Part shown: positions 8,935 to 18,568 of the stretch, piece by piece | Layout: each line of letters opens with the position of its first letter | Position numbering within the stretch: position 1 is the first letter of the stretch | NCBI GenBank assembly: GCA_029974015.1 | Contig: JARKUF010000004.1 | Coordinates: 124,001 to 188,000 of the forward strand | DNA: 64,000 nucleotides | Direction of reading: 5' to 3' | From: Spirochaetota bacterium | GTDB lineage: Bacteria; Spirochaetota; UBA4802; JAGODF01 | The notes under the pieces: generated by a model | The model's database searches: none | Told to the model about the DNA's origin: nothing | Seen by the model: only the letters and a program-made list of their open reading frames with translations | Made by a program: the position numbers and the translations under genes

Positions 8935-10167
8935 TTAACGTTCCAGCATCTGCATGCTGTTGATCCAGGAGCTTCTTGTATTTCTCCATTCGTTGCTCTG
9001 GGCGCTGAACAGGATATTGCTTTCGCATTCTCTGAGAAGCACCGACAGGTCCCTTACGGAGCGTGCGCTCCTCACTCTGTTTACCCAAGCGCCCCTTGAA
9101 CTGGAGAGCCAACTGCTGTTCTGGGCGCTACCAAGTAAATTTACTTCGAATTCAAAGACAAGCTGCTTCATGCGTTCGAGATTTCCCGAGGAACTTCGTA
9201 CGTCGTTTAGCCATGTTGACCGCCTGGTTCTCCAATTGGCGGTTTGTGCAGAATAGCTGATGCTGGTTTCCAGTTGGATCAGGAGGTCTCCAAAATTGCC
9301 GGTGCCTCCCCCCATCATCTGCGCCGATTCGTTTACGGAAAGTTGGTAACTACCCAAAGTGTTGGAGCTGTAACCCCGAACGGCGATTATGTATAATCCC
9401 GGGGAAAGGGACATGATGATTTTTGCGTTCAATCCGTCACCGCCGTCGTCGTCGGTAGTGATGGTTGCCCCGGAACTGTTGCGTAGTTCCAGAAAAGGGT
9501 CGAATGATGAATCGGTCCTGATTGCATTGATCTCAACGGCCGCGGCTTTCCGAAGGTTTAACGAATAATTGTCGACTTGGCCGGGATTGGATATTGAGCC
9601 ATAGACGGAAGATCCGAGGTTGATTGTCCCTCTTGCAGTCGCCGAAAAAGTTGGCGTTTGTGTTCCTCCGCGGCCAGAGGAAGGTGGTACGGAAGTCGAA
9701 TAACTTTCAATGATGGGCGCTGCAAGGGTGCCGCGGGCAAAGGAGAGAACATCGCCGGAGTTGACTGAAATGATCCTCATGTTGATGTTCTTCTTTCCTG
9801 AGATTATGGGGACCAGAATTAGCTTTGCTCCGGAAAGTTTCCCAATTTTTGACCTCTGCTCTTCGTCCACCATGCCGGACTCGCTGAAGGTCCATTCTTT
9901 GGATATCTGTTCTACAAGGCTCCTTTCAACTATCTGAAAACGCTTGTCCTCGAAAACTATGTCCAGGACTTCGTCGTCGAGGTCGGAAAGCTCCTGTGTT
10001 TTTTGCTGGGTTTTTGTCATGAAGGGAAATACGGCAATACGCTGGTTCTTCTCTCCCCGATATTTCTTCAACAGGCTTGTCGTGTTGCTCCTGACAACAT
10101 CCTTGTTTGTCGCACAGCTCATGATGGCGAATACTAAAAATAATCCAAGTACTTTTACTCTTCTCAT
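8935..10167 (-). CDS. Lipoprotein: CsgG/FlgO-like domain, PPC domain and three C-terminal SAQ-W repeats
   Basis: A 410-aa protein with an N-terminal lipoprotein signal (FLVFAIMSCATN). Residues ~30-160 resemble the CsgG/FlgO-type periplasmic fold (RIAVFPFMTKTQQKT, VLDIVFEDKRFQIVERSLVE, GAKLILVPII). Residues ~175-290 form a bacterial pre-peptidase C-terminal (PPC) beta domain (VDNYSLNLRKAAAVEI, DSSFDPFLELRNSSGATITT, GLYIIAVRGYSS). The last ~115 residues hold three repeats of about 40 residues, each with SAQxxxW...R..W, absent from families I know. The ATG at 10167 follows AGAGGTGA; the longer frame to 10206 lacks a site. Function is unknown, probably an outer-membrane-anchored envelope protein. 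Confidence 0.75.
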   Translation of the reverse strand: MRRVKVLGLFLVFAIMSCATNKDVVRSNTTSLLKKYRGEKNQRIAVFPFMTKTQQKTQELSDLDDEVLDIVFEDKRFQIVERSLVEQISKEWTFSESGMVDEEQRSKIGKLSGAKLILVPIISGKKNINMRIISVNSGDVLSFARGTLAAPIIESYSTSVPPSSGRGGTQTPTFSATARGTINLGSSVYGSISNPGQVDNYSLNLRKAAAVEINAIRTDSSFDPFLELRNSSGATITTDDDGGDGLNAKIIMSLSPGLYIIAVRGYSSNTLGSYQLSVNESAQMMGGGTGNFGDLLIQLETSISYSAQTANWRTRRSTWLNDVRSSSGNLERMKQLVFEFEVNLLGSAQNSSWLSSSRGAWVNRVRSARSVRDLSVLLRECESNILFSAQSNEWRNTRSSWINSMQMLER

Positions 10168-10270
10168 TGTTTCACCTCTTCGTGTAGTTTGAATTGCTGT
10201 TCTCATTACCGGATGTCCATTGGGTAAATACGTCTGAGTAATGTGTGAGATCCAATTGTTACCATATTAT

Positions 10271-10390
10271 GGCAACCTCTAATAATTGGGTTTTCCCGCC
10301 CGCCGAAGGCGGGCGGGAAAACCCAATTCCTGAGTATGCCAGTAGTTACAATTCAGGGGAACCTCAAAAATTAAATTTTTAGAGGTTACC
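10271..10390. repeat. Dispersed hairpin element, full copy (reverse orientation)
   Basis: The best copy at about 120 bp. GGCAACCTCTAATAATT at the left end and AAATTTTTAGAGGTTACC at the right end form terminal inverted repeats. The inner hairpin is perfect over AATTGGGTTTTCCCGCCCGCC and its complement. It lies in the gap between htrA and the downstream lipoprotein gene. Confidence 0.92.
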
Positions 10391-10495
10391 TTATGATAAT
10401 CAATTATAATCTAAAGACACAATTTATATCAATGGTTGGGAAAAATCAACTGTTTTATGTGGGGGGGGACGAGGGTTGGATTATCCATAAAGGGT

Positions 10496-11905
10496 TTAGT
10501 AATCCCCCCTTCGGAGTATCACATATTTATTTACACCGGCCCGTTTGATGAGCATTAGAAGACGCTTCTTATCGGCGTGTTCCGCCATGACGGAACGGTA
10601 TTCCTTTGTCCCGGGGACCGGTTTCCTTTCCACTTCCCGCACGAGATCGCCGACGCGTACACCCGCAAGAGATGCCGGAGATCCTTCTTTAAGCTTCGTC
10701 GCCACGACGCCGCTCTGGTCGCTTATCCTGTAGCGGTATGCAAGTTCCTCATTGAGATCTTTCACGGTTATGCCGATATCATCGTATCTCTCAGCGATGG
10801 TTATTTTTTCGGGGCCCTGCCTGTCGGGGAGGACGCCTATAGGCATGGTTAAGTCCAAGGTTTTTCCGTCGCGGAATACGGTGACTTTTGCGCTGGTGCC
10901 GGGTTTTTTCCTTGCCGCGAGCCTGCGAAGTTGGGCCGCATCGTGTATTTCCTTTTCATCTAATTTCATGATGATGTCGCCCACCCTGATGTCGGACTTT
11001 TCAGCCGGAGAACTTTTCATGATATCGGATACTAGGGCGCCGCTTTCTCCTTCGTAGCGGAACGAGCGGGACATTTCCCTCGTCATATCCTGAATGTAAA
11101 CCCCGAGCCATCCCCTCACCACCTTTCCTTCGGAGATTAGTTCTTCCACAACCTGTTTCACCATGTTCGAGGGAATGGCGAAGCCGATCCCCAGGGAACC
11201 GCCTCCACGGGAGTAGATGGCGGTGTTAATACCTATGAGCTCTCCCCTTATGTTCACCAGGGCGCCGCCGGAGTTTCCGGGGTTTATGGCGGCGTCGGTT
11301 TGGATGTAGTCCTCGTAATCGGCGAGTCCCATGTTCCGGCGCCCTGTTGCACTGACAATGCCCATGGTTACGGTATGGGAAAAACCGAAAGGATTTCCTA
11401 TAGCTATGACAATCTCTCCGACACGCATTTTATCGGAGTCCCCGGTTTTCAATGCGGAGAGGCCCTCCGGGGAAGTTTCGATTTTAAGAACCGCGATGTC
11501 CGAAGCGGGGTCTGTGCCCACAAGGGCGCACGGAAATTCGCGTTTGTCCGGAAGAGTGATGATGATGTCACGTGTGTCTTTAATTACGTGGTTGTTGGTG
11601 ATGATATATCCTTTTGCGTTGAATATGACGCCGGACCCTCTAGAGGTGCGTTTTCCAATGGCACGGGGCACTTCTCCGGTTTTGGTTTTTTTCCCCTCAA
11701 TTGTTTCGTATCCATGTGGCTGCGGGTCCCTGACGGCCGAAATATTCACTACGGCTGGGGTCGCCTTTTTTGACACTTCTATGAGTGTTTCGTTTAAATC
11801 TTTGAGGGACGGCCCCTTGGGTCCCTGCCCATCCGGGGCCTTTGATGGAGCGGGAAGGGCGATAAGGACCGCCATTAACATCAATGTCAGGTGTGCTGTT
11901 TTCAT
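10496..11905 (-). CDS. htrA: HtrA/DegP-type periplasmic serine protease with two PDZ domains
   Basis: A 469-aa trypsin-fold protease of the Do family. A signal peptide (residues 1-23) exports it. The catalytic triad is visible as His106 (TNNHV), Asp136 (ASDIAVLKI) and Ser212 (NPGNSGG). Two PDZ domains follow, at roughly residues 265-355 and 375-465. It should act in periplasmic protein quality control. The order protease-PDZ-PDZ and the length match DegP/DegQ. No sigma-E-type or two-component regulators adjoin it, and the ribosome-binding site is weak. The gene is separated from the downstream lipoprotein gene by a copy of the dispersed repeat. Confidence 0.95.
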   Translation of the reverse strand: MKTAHLTLMLMAVLIALPAPSKAPDGQGPKGPSLKDLNETLIEVSKKATPAVVNISAVRDPQPHGYETIEGKKTKTGEVPRAIGKRTSRGSGVIFNAKGYIITNNHVIKDTRDIIITLPDKREFPCALVGTDPASDIAVLKIETSPEGLSALKTGDSDKMRVGEIVIAIGNPFGFSHTVTMGIVSATGRRNMGLADYEDYIQTDAAINPGNSGGALVNIRGELIGINTAIYSRGGGSLGIGFAIPSNMVKQVVEELISEGKVVRGWLGVYIQDMTREMSRSFRYEGESGALVSDIMKSSPAEKSDIRVGDIIMKLDEKEIHDAAQLRRLAARKKPGTSAKVTVFRDGKTLDLTMPIGVLPDRQGPEKITIAERYDDIGITVKDLNEELAYRYRISDQSGVVATKLKEGSPASLAGVRVGDLVREVERKPVPGTKEYRSVMAEHADKKRLLMLIKRAGVNKYVILRRGDY

Positions 11906-12049
11906 TGTAGTTTTTCGCCCAATGGGCAGGTGCGCCGCCCACCGTTGGCACGATGCTGGTATTTCAACCTAAGTAATGATGGCATGTAAAGTAATTTTTT
12001 ATTCTCAGAGAGATAGATATTTAAACGGTAGTGAACTTTTTAAAAGGGC

Positions 12050-12153
12050 TCTCCCGCCCACCAAGGCATCTTTTAAAATCAGTTTTCCCAGTTCGCCGAA
12101 GGCGGGCGGGGAAACCTGACTTTTGTGACTGTTCTTAATTTTTATGGGTTCCC
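12050..12153. repeat. Dispersed hairpin element, degenerate copy
   Basis: Contains GCCGAAGGCGGGCGGGGAAACC, then CTTTTGTGACTGTTCTT, ending in TTTTTATGGGTTCCC. This is the second subtype with the TTTTGTGACTG arm. It sits between divergent htrA and argB. Confidence 0.7.
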
Positions 12154-12173
12154 GGAAGATGCCGTTAATGTAT

Positions 12174-12203
12174 TTGACAGAAATGAGCGCAGTGTCGTAT
12201 CTG
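12174..12203 (+). promoter_or_regulatory. Possible argB promoter
   Basis: TTGACA, 18-bp spacer, TATCTG, about 40 bp upstream of the argB start. The -35 is consensus and the -10 is weak. No ARG box was recognised. Confidence 0.35.
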
Positions 12204-12204
12204 A

Positions 12205-13104
<900 letters not shown>

Positions 13105-13136
13105 GGAGCGTTTAGTTTACGCAGGTCCCTCGTTCC

Positions 13137-14123
13137 CTAATCTGCGCTTGAAATAATCAGAGTGTTTGCTGCGGCAGCGTCGTCCATTGCCTTTTTTTTC
13201 GTGTCCTTCCAGATGCTCTTGAAGTACTCTGCTGATATGCTGAAATAAGCTGTTAGAGGGAAAGCCGCGATAAACGTGAAGGCCGCGAGATACCCCAGCC
13301 CCACAATACCCCTGAGAAATGTAACGAACCGCTGGAGATACATCGAAGGAGACACGAGGTCTGCCCCTGGGAGCACTCGAATTGCAATATCGGAAAGGGT
13401 CGACCTCATGCTCATCCTGTTTACCATGTCGGGATAGGCAAACTGAATTTTCCACTGTGCAGCCTTTGTAATGCCCACGGAATATTGGATGAAAAAGTAG
13501 ACGATTTGCAGTAAAAGGAAAAACAGGGCCATGGATATGAGCGTGTAAATTATCAGGGTAATCCACTTTGCTCTGATGATAAGCGTAAGGCCGTTGATCG
13601 TTTCCTTTACGTTCTTCGTTTCTCCTGTCAGGGGCGGCGCGATGATGATAAGACACGCCATCAGAAGAAGACAGGCGAAGTTTACAAGAAAAAAAGGTAT
13701 TGTGAGAATTGCGGTGATTACCGGGCCCGCATAGGGGATGTACGAAACCGCTGAGATGCCCGTTTCGATGAATATAACCAGGGCGAACAGTACCGCCGCC
13801 GCGACAGTGAGTCCGAGAACATAGTGAAACCGGAGGGCCGTGAGTTTGATAGACCGGCTCGTGGTTTTTTCGGAACCTTCATTGAAGGCGGAGATGCGGT
13901 ACACTCCCGAGTATGCCGCCAGTATCGTGGTAAAGGCGAAAAATACCCCCAGATTCTGAAAGAAGTAGTACAAGAAACCGCTCTGGGGAACCAGACCTGA
14001 CAAATATGCGAAGACCAAAAATATTGACATCGCAATTCCCGTGAAAAGCCAGGTAAGCAGAAAGCTCTTCTTGAAGGTTTTGAATGTAAAACTTCGCCTG
14101 ATACCGTGACCGAACAATTTCAT
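13137..14123 (-). CDS. Polytopic membrane protein of unknown function
   Basis: A 328-aa protein with about six hydrophobic segments (first at residues ~20-45) and a charged cytoplasmic-like start MKLFGHGIRRSFTFKTFKKSF. The repeated long hydrophobic hairpins and a soluble stretch near residues 215-260 resemble DUF975/YckC-like or glycerophosphoryl-diester-associated membrane proteins, but I cannot assign a family. The ATG at 14123 begins just before the first membrane segment. The longer frame to 14219 adds unrelated residues, and no good ribosome-binding site is present for either. It converges on argB with a 32-bp gap. Confidence 0.7.
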   Translation of the reverse strand: MKLFGHGIRRSFTFKTFKKSFLLTWLFTGIAMSIFLVFAYLSGLVPQSGFLYYFFQNLGVFFAFTTILAAYSGVYRISAFNEGSEKTTSRSIKLTALRFHYVLGLTVAAAVLFALVIFIETGISAVSYIPYAGPVITAILTIPFFLVNFACLLLMACLIIIAPPLTGETKNVKETINGLTLIIRAKWITLIIYTLISMALFFLLLQIVYFFIQYSVGITKAAQWKIQFAYPDMVNRMSMRSTLSDIAIRVLPGADLVSPSMYLQRFVTFLRGIVGLGYLAAFTFIAAFPLTAYFSISAEYFKSIWKDTKKKAMDDAAAANTLIISSAD

Positions 14124-14255
14124 AATATTTGACCGTGGTGCGTTTTTTTCCCGCCAGGGCGGGGCCGACGTGAGGGGACAACAGAAAGTATGATAAGAAA
14201 AGATTTGCAAAAAAATCAAACCTTTTTAGCCTTACATTAAAAAAAGGCGGCTTAA

Positions 14256-15059
14256 ATGCCATACATAGATACCCATGCTCATTTTGACCTCTGCATTGAG
14301 GAAGGGACCGGCGTTGAAGAAGATCTCGTCGCCGGGTTGGGGATGAACGGCATTTATAGGGCCGTTCATGTTACAATCGACACGGGAGGGTTCTCCTGGG
14401 CCCTTGCATTTGCCCGCCGCCACGCAGATCGGGGGGTCCTTTTTACGCTGGGAATTCACCCTTCCTCAAAGGGCGATGACGGGGAGTTTGGGAAGCTTGA
14501 ACGCTTCACGGCGGGGGTCATGGAATCCGATGATGCGCCACTCCTTTTCGGTATTGGGGAGGCGGGCCTCGATTATTACCGCATGCGCCAGACGAAAGAC
14601 GCCCAGATCCGCTCTTTCGAGCGCCAGATACAACTCGCAAAGAAGTGGGACCTTCCGATTATCGTACACTCCCGGGACGCAGCAGAGGAGTCCCTGGCGC
14701 TCCTTGGGAAATACGCCCCCCTGCGGGGTATTATGCACTGTTTTTCCGAGGGAAGCGCCATGGCCCGCAGGTTCCTTGATCTCGGCCTTCACCTTTCTTT
14801 TGCCGGGAACGTTACGTATCGGGCCGCCCTGCCTCTCCAGGAATCGGCCGCCTATGTGCCGGAAGACAGGCTCCTCCTCGAAACCGATGCGCCTTTTTTA
14901 ACTCCAGTGCCCCTTCGGGGAAAGAAAAACAGGCCGGATTATGTGGTGCACACCTACGCTTATGTAGCGGAGCTCCGGGGTACGACACGTGAACATTTAG
15001 CCGGAAAAATTGCTGATAATTTCAAGACCCTCCTCCCGGCGGGGAAGGACGGCGATTGA
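14256..15059 (+). CDS. TatD family metal-dependent hydrolase (first of two)
   Basis: A 267-aa TIM-barrel hydrolase. The TatD pattern is complete: DTHAHFD (two metal His), the GIHPSS segment, GIGEAGLDYY (metal Glu), IVHSRDA, GIMHCFS, and LLETDAPFLTP (metal Asp). TatD proteins act as metal-dependent DNases or D-aminoacyl-type hydrolases in vivo roles that remain debated. Its stop is 10 bp before nadB on the same strand, so the two are probably cotranscribed. A second TatD paralog is encoded at 25813. Confidence 0.92.
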   Translation: MPYIDTHAHFDLCIEEGTGVEEDLVAGLGMNGIYRAVHVTIDTGGFSWALAFARRHADRGVLFTLGIHPSSKGDDGEFGKLERFTAGVMESDDAPLLFGIGEAGLDYYRMRQTKDAQIRSFERQIQLAKKWDLPIIVHSRDAAEESLALLGKYAPLRGIMHCFSEGSAMARRFLDLGLHLSFAGNVTYRAALPLQESAAYVPEDRLLLETDAPFLTPVPLRGKKNRPDYVVHTYAYVAELRGTTREHLAGKIADNFKTLLPAGKDGD

Positions 15060-15069
15060 GGGCGGTATC

Positions 15070-16761
15070 ATGAATTCAGCGACTTACAGGTCCGATTTTC
15101 TCGTCATAGGAAGCGGCATAGCCGGGCTCACCTTTGCCATCAAGGCTTCCGCGCTCGGTACAGTGCACCTCGTTACGAAGAAGAAAGACTCCGACTCCAA
15201 TACCAACTACGCACAGGGCGGCATCGCCACAGTGATGGACCCCGGCGACTCAGTGGAGAACCACGTGGCCGACACGCTAAAGGCCGGAGCGGGGCTCTGC
15301 AATGAGGACGCCGTGAGGCTCATTGTGGAAAGCGGGCCCGAGAGGATCGCCGAGCTCATCGAATGGGGCATGCGCTTCACTACCCGTATCGATGAAGATG
15401 GAAAAGAGGTGCTGGACCTCGGAAGGGAAGGGGGCCATTCAAAGAACCGTATCGTCCATGCCCGGGACCTCACGGGGAAGGAGCTGGAACGGGCCTTACT
15501 GGAGAAGATCGCGGGGATAAGCGCCATTCGCGTCTTTGAGGACCATACCGCCGTGGACATCCTGACGGAGCACCAGCTTGGGTTTTCCTCGACCGACAGG
15601 CAACGCTCCCGGTCCCGGGACGATATCACTTGCTACGGCGCATATATCCTTGAAAATGCCACAGGGGACGTCCACCTCTTTACGGCCTCTGTCACAATGC
15701 TGGCCACGGGAGGTGTGGGGCAAATTTACCAGCACACGACTAACCCCGAGATTGCCACGGGGGACGGGATAGCCATGGCCTTCCGTGCAGGGGCCCTTGT
15801 ATCGGACATGGAATTCATCCAGTTTCATCCCACGTCTTTGTATTTAGAAGGGCGGGAAGGCAGGTTTTTTCTGATAAGCGAGGCCGTGAGGGGGGAAGGG
15901 GCGGTCCTTACAAACCTTCGAGGGCGACGATTCATGGAAGGGGTCCATCCCATGAAGGAGCTGGCCCCCAGGGACGTAGTGGCGCGGACCATCGATGCGG
16001 AGTTGAAAAAATCGGGCGATAAGTTTGTGCTCCTGGACATTTCGTTTAAAGGAGAAGTATTCCTTAAAAAGCGTTTTCCGCAGATTTACGAGCGGTGCAA
16101 AGAGGAGGGGATTGATATTGCCAGAGGGCCAATTCCCGTAGTGCCGGCAGCGCACTATCTCTGCGGCGGGGTGGTGACGGACAGCAATGGAAGGAGCTCC
16201 GTTAGGAACCTTTTCGTTTCCGGGGAATCCGCATGTACGGGGGTCCATGGGGCCAATCGCCTGGCAAGCAACTCCCTTCTGGAGGGGATAGTCTACTCCC
16301 ACCGTGCTTGGTGCCACATCGCTGAAAACCGGGGGCTTTTGGCTTCCGGGAGCGATGCGCCTAATTTTCCCGCCTGGAACAAGGAGGGGACCTTCGATCT
16401 GGAGGAGTGGATCCTTATCCAGCACAACAAGGAGGACGTAAAGCGCCTGATGTGGGACTACGTGGGAATTGTGCGAACGAACCTGAGGCTCCAGCGGGCC
16501 CGGCGCCGTCTCAAGATTTTTTCAGAAGAGATAAACGATTATTACCGGAGGAGCACTCTTTCGCCTGAACTAGTGGAGTTGAGAAACCTGGCAACCGTGG
16601 CGGGGCTGATAATTGAAGGGGCCCTCTGGAGGAAGGAGAGCCGGGGCCTCCATTACAATACCGACTACCCGGACATGGACGATAGCTACAGGAAAAACAT
16701 CGTTATGCGTTCCAACGGAGATACGGTCCTTCGACCGCTTTCGGGCTTTCTTTTTTCGTAA
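15070..16761 (+). CDS. nadB: L-aspartate oxidase
   Basis: A 563-aa FAD enzyme of the succinate dehydrogenase/fumarate reductase flavoprotein group. It has VIGSGIAGLTFAIKAS (FAD), SDSNTNYAQGGIATVMD, MEFIQFHPTSLY, GEGAVLTNLRGRRFM, and AAHYLCGGVVTD then SGESACTGVHGANRLASNS. The NTNYAQGGIA form is typical of NadB rather than SdhA. It oxidises aspartate to iminoaspartate for NadA, the first step of de novo NAD synthesis. The start at 15070 is set by GAGGGCGG. nadA and nadC are not in the window. Confidence 0.95.
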   Translation: MNSATYRSDFLVIGSGIAGLTFAIKASALGTVHLVTKKKDSDSNTNYAQGGIATVMDPGDSVENHVADTLKAGAGLCNEDAVRLIVESGPERIAELIEWGMRFTTRIDEDGKEVLDLGREGGHSKNRIVHARDLTGKELERALLEKIAGISAIRVFEDHTAVDILTEHQLGFSSTDRQRSRSRDDITCYGAYILENATGDVHLFTASVTMLATGGVGQIYQHTTNPEIATGDGIAMAFRAGALVSDMEFIQFHPTSLYLEGREGRFFLISEAVRGEGAVLTNLRGRRFMEGVHPMKELAPRDVVARTIDAELKKSGDKFVLLDISFKGEVFLKKRFPQIYERCKEEGIDIARGPIPVVPAAHYLCGGVVTDSNGRSSVRNLFVSGESACTGVHGANRLASNSLLEGIVYSHRAWCHIAENRGLLASGSDAPNFPAWNKEGTFDLEEWILIQHNKEDVKRLMWDYVGIVRTNLRLQRARRRLKIFSEEINDYYRRSTLSPELVELRNLATVAGLIIEGALWRKESRGLHYNTDYPDMDDSYRKNIVMRSNGDTVLRPLSGFLFS

Positions 16762-16775
16762 AACCGGGGATGCTG

Positions 16776-17135
16776 CTATCTGCCGCGTTGAATCATGCCG
16801 AGGGCTTCTTCGTTGGTATCGAAAATATCGACAAAATCAGAAATTCCCACGATGTCCATGACCTTTCTGAAATGGTTGGAAAGCCCCACGAAAGAGACCT
16901 TTCCACCAATATCCTGAAGGTCCTGGATGATGTTGATGAGGGACGCAATACCGGCTGAGTTGATGTACTTTGTTTTCTCGAAGTTGATGATGACGTTCTT
17001 CGGCGTGTGCTTTTCCTTGAGCTCGGAGTAGGTTTTCAAAACATCGCTGTCGGAATCCGACGTCATGTCGCCTTCGATGATAAGTACCGGGATATTTTCC
17101 ACAACATCTGAAGAAATGGTGTAAGCTTCCATCAT
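16776..17135 (-). CDS. STAS-domain anti-sigma factor antagonist (first of two)
   Basis: A 119-aa protein that is essentially one STAS domain: VLIIEGDMTSDSDSDVL, VIINFEKTKYINSAGIASLI, GGKVSFVGLSNHFRKVMDIVG. The serine of NSAG is at the position phosphorylated in SpoIIAA-type antagonists (canonical D-S-x-G, here N-S-A-G). Such proteins release a sigma factor or other target from a kinase-type anti-sigma factor. I set the start at ATG 17135. The frame runs on to 17192, but that extension lies in the dispersed repeat and has no ribosome-binding site. It converges with nadB. No kinase or PP2C phosphatase is adjacent. Confidence 0.88.
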   Translation of the reverse strand: MMEAYTISSDVVENIPVLIIEGDMTSDSDSDVLKTYSELKEKHTPKNVIINFEKTKYINSAGIASLINIIQDLQDIGGKVSFVGLSNHFRKVMDIVGISDFVDIFDTNEEALGMIQRGR

Positions 17136-17184
17136 TGGTTCCAACCCCGTCAGCAATGAATGGTTCGAAATTATAATAACTTTT

Positions 17185-17219
17185 GGAACCATAAAAAAAA
17201 TAAATTTTTTATGGTTCCC
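17185..17219. repeat. Dispersed hairpin element, left-end palindrome only
   Basis: GGAACCATAAAA... and its complement ...ATGGTTCCC form an AT-centred palindrome like the left end of full copies. It lies 32 bp before the next full copy. Confidence 0.7.
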
Positions 17220-17250
17220 GTAAATTGGAACAACCGGCGAAATCAGTACT

Positions 17251-17370
17251 GGGACCCTCTAAAAATTAAATTTTTGAGTTTCCCAAAAAATGTAACTACT
17301 GGCATACTCAGGACTTAGGATTTCCCGCCCGCCTTCGGCGGGCGGGAAATCCTAAGTTTTAGAGGTTGCC
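17251..17370. repeat. Dispersed hairpin element, full copy
   Basis: Left end GGGACCCTCTAAAAATT, linker GTAACTACTGGCATACTCAGG, and a perfect hairpin CTTAGGATTTCCCGCCCGCC with its complement, ending GTTTTAGAGGTTGCC. Relative to the copy at 10271 the stem flank changes from GGGTTTT to AGGATTT with matching changes on the other arm. It is followed to ~17408 by another small hairpin (GTGTTTCCGCCCG / GCGGGAAACAC). Confidence 0.92.
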
Positions 17371-17508
17371 TACTTGTGTTTCCGCCCGCATTAGGCGGGA
17401 AACACAATAGAAGCTGTCTATAGTAAATTGTATAACCTGGTTGTCAAGTAATTCTATTGTAGAATATAGCACAAAAAAACCGATCTGGCCATAAACGGGC
17501 CAACGTGC

Positions 17509-17537
17509 TTGACAAGGAGGGGTGCTCTCGGTATACG
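17509..17537 (+). promoter_or_regulatory. Probable trpS promoter
   Basis: TTGACA, 17-bp spacer, TATACG, about 60 bp before the trpS start. I see no T-box motif and no clear trp leader. Confidence 0.5.
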
Positions 17538-17596
17538 CACCAGTGGAAGCATGCTTCAGGTTTGTAGACGTAAACACGTCGGTTAAGAGGTCGATC

Positions 17597-18568
17597 ATGG
17601 CGCGCATATTATCGGGCATCCAGCCCTCGGGGACCCTTCACATTGGCAATTATTTTGCGATGATGAAGAAGATGATAGAATTTCAGGACAAACACGAACT
17701 TTTCTGCTTTATCGTGAACTACCATGCCATGACGAGCCTCCATGACCCGAAGGAGCTTGCGGAAAACACGCTGGCTGCGGCCATGGATTTTCTCGCCCTG
17801 GGCCTCGACCCGGACAGGTGCCATTTCTGGACACAGTCCGATGTCCCGGAAGTGACTGAGCTTACCTGGATCCTCGGCTGTCACACCTCCCTGGGCCTGC
17901 TCGAAAGGAGCCACAGCTACAAGGACAAGCTTGCCAGGGGGCTGACGGCGAGCTGCGGTCTTTTTACTTATCCCGTCTTAATGGCCGCAGATATCCTTTT
18001 GTACCAGGCGAATATCATCCCCGTGGGAAAGGACCAGAAACAGCACATTGAAATCACCCGTGACATCGCCGAGAGGTTCAATCTGGTCTATGGGGAAACT
18101 TTTGTCCTTCCGGAGCCTTTGATCTCCGACGACATCGCCGTGGTTCCCGGAATAGACGGCCAGAAGATGTCGAAAAGCTACGGTAACACCATCAACATCT
18201 TCGAGGAGGAGGGAACACTTAAAAAGAAGGTGATGAAAATCAAGACCGACTCCACTCCCGTAGAGGACCCGAAGGACCCGGATACCTGCACCCTCTTTGC
18301 CCTCTATCGGCTTTTCGCCGATGAAAATACTCTCGCTGGCCTGCGCGAGCGCTATGTGAAAGGCGGCCTTGGATACGGCGTAGTGAAGAAGGAGCTTTTG
18401 GGGCTTATCCGGGACTACTTTGCTCCCTTCAGGGAGCGCCGCGCCGCACTCGAAAAGGACCGAGGGGCCGTGGCGGAAATACTGAAGAAGGGAGCGGAAA
18501 AGACGAGGGCCGTGGCGGCGGTGACCCTCGACCTGGTGAGGGAAAGGACGGGACTTAGATATTTTTGA
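17597..18568 (+). CDS. trpS: Tryptophanyl-tRNA synthetase
   Basis: A 323-aa class I aminoacyl-tRNA synthetase charging tRNA-Trp. The ATP-binding HIGH variant is TLHIGNY, the KMSKS loop is GQKMSKSYGN, and MAADILLYQANIIPVGKDQK is the TrpRS-specific segment that binds tryptophan. Length is normal for the compact bacterial form. The ATG at 17597 follows AAGAGGTCG; the frame upstream to 17522 is not TrpRS-like. Its stop codon directly abuts the stop codon of the convergent STAS gene (18568/18569), with no room for a conventional terminator. Confidence 0.96.
   Translation: MARILSGIQPSGTLHIGNYFAMMKKMIEFQDKHELFCFIVNYHAMTSLHDPKELAENTLAAAMDFLALGLDPDRCHFWTQSDVPEVTELTWILGCHTSLGLLERSHSYKDKLARGLTASCGLFTYPVLMAADILLYQANIIPVGKDQKQHIEITRDIAERFNLVYGETFVLPEPLISDDIAVVPGIDGQKMSKSYGNTINIFEEEGTLKKKVMKIKTDSTPVEDPKDPDTCTLFALYRLFADENTLAGLRERYVKGGLGYGVVKKELLGLIRDYFAPFRERRAALEKDRGAVAEILKKGAEKTRAVAAVTLDLVRERTGLRYF

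Noticed and set aside
17135-17192. N-terminal extension of the first STAS protein
   Set aside because: The extension is coded partly by the dispersed repeat and has no ribosome-binding site.
17440-17596. T-box or trp leader upstream of trpS
   Set aside because: I could not find the T-box consensus, an antiterminator pair or a short Trp-rich leader peptide.
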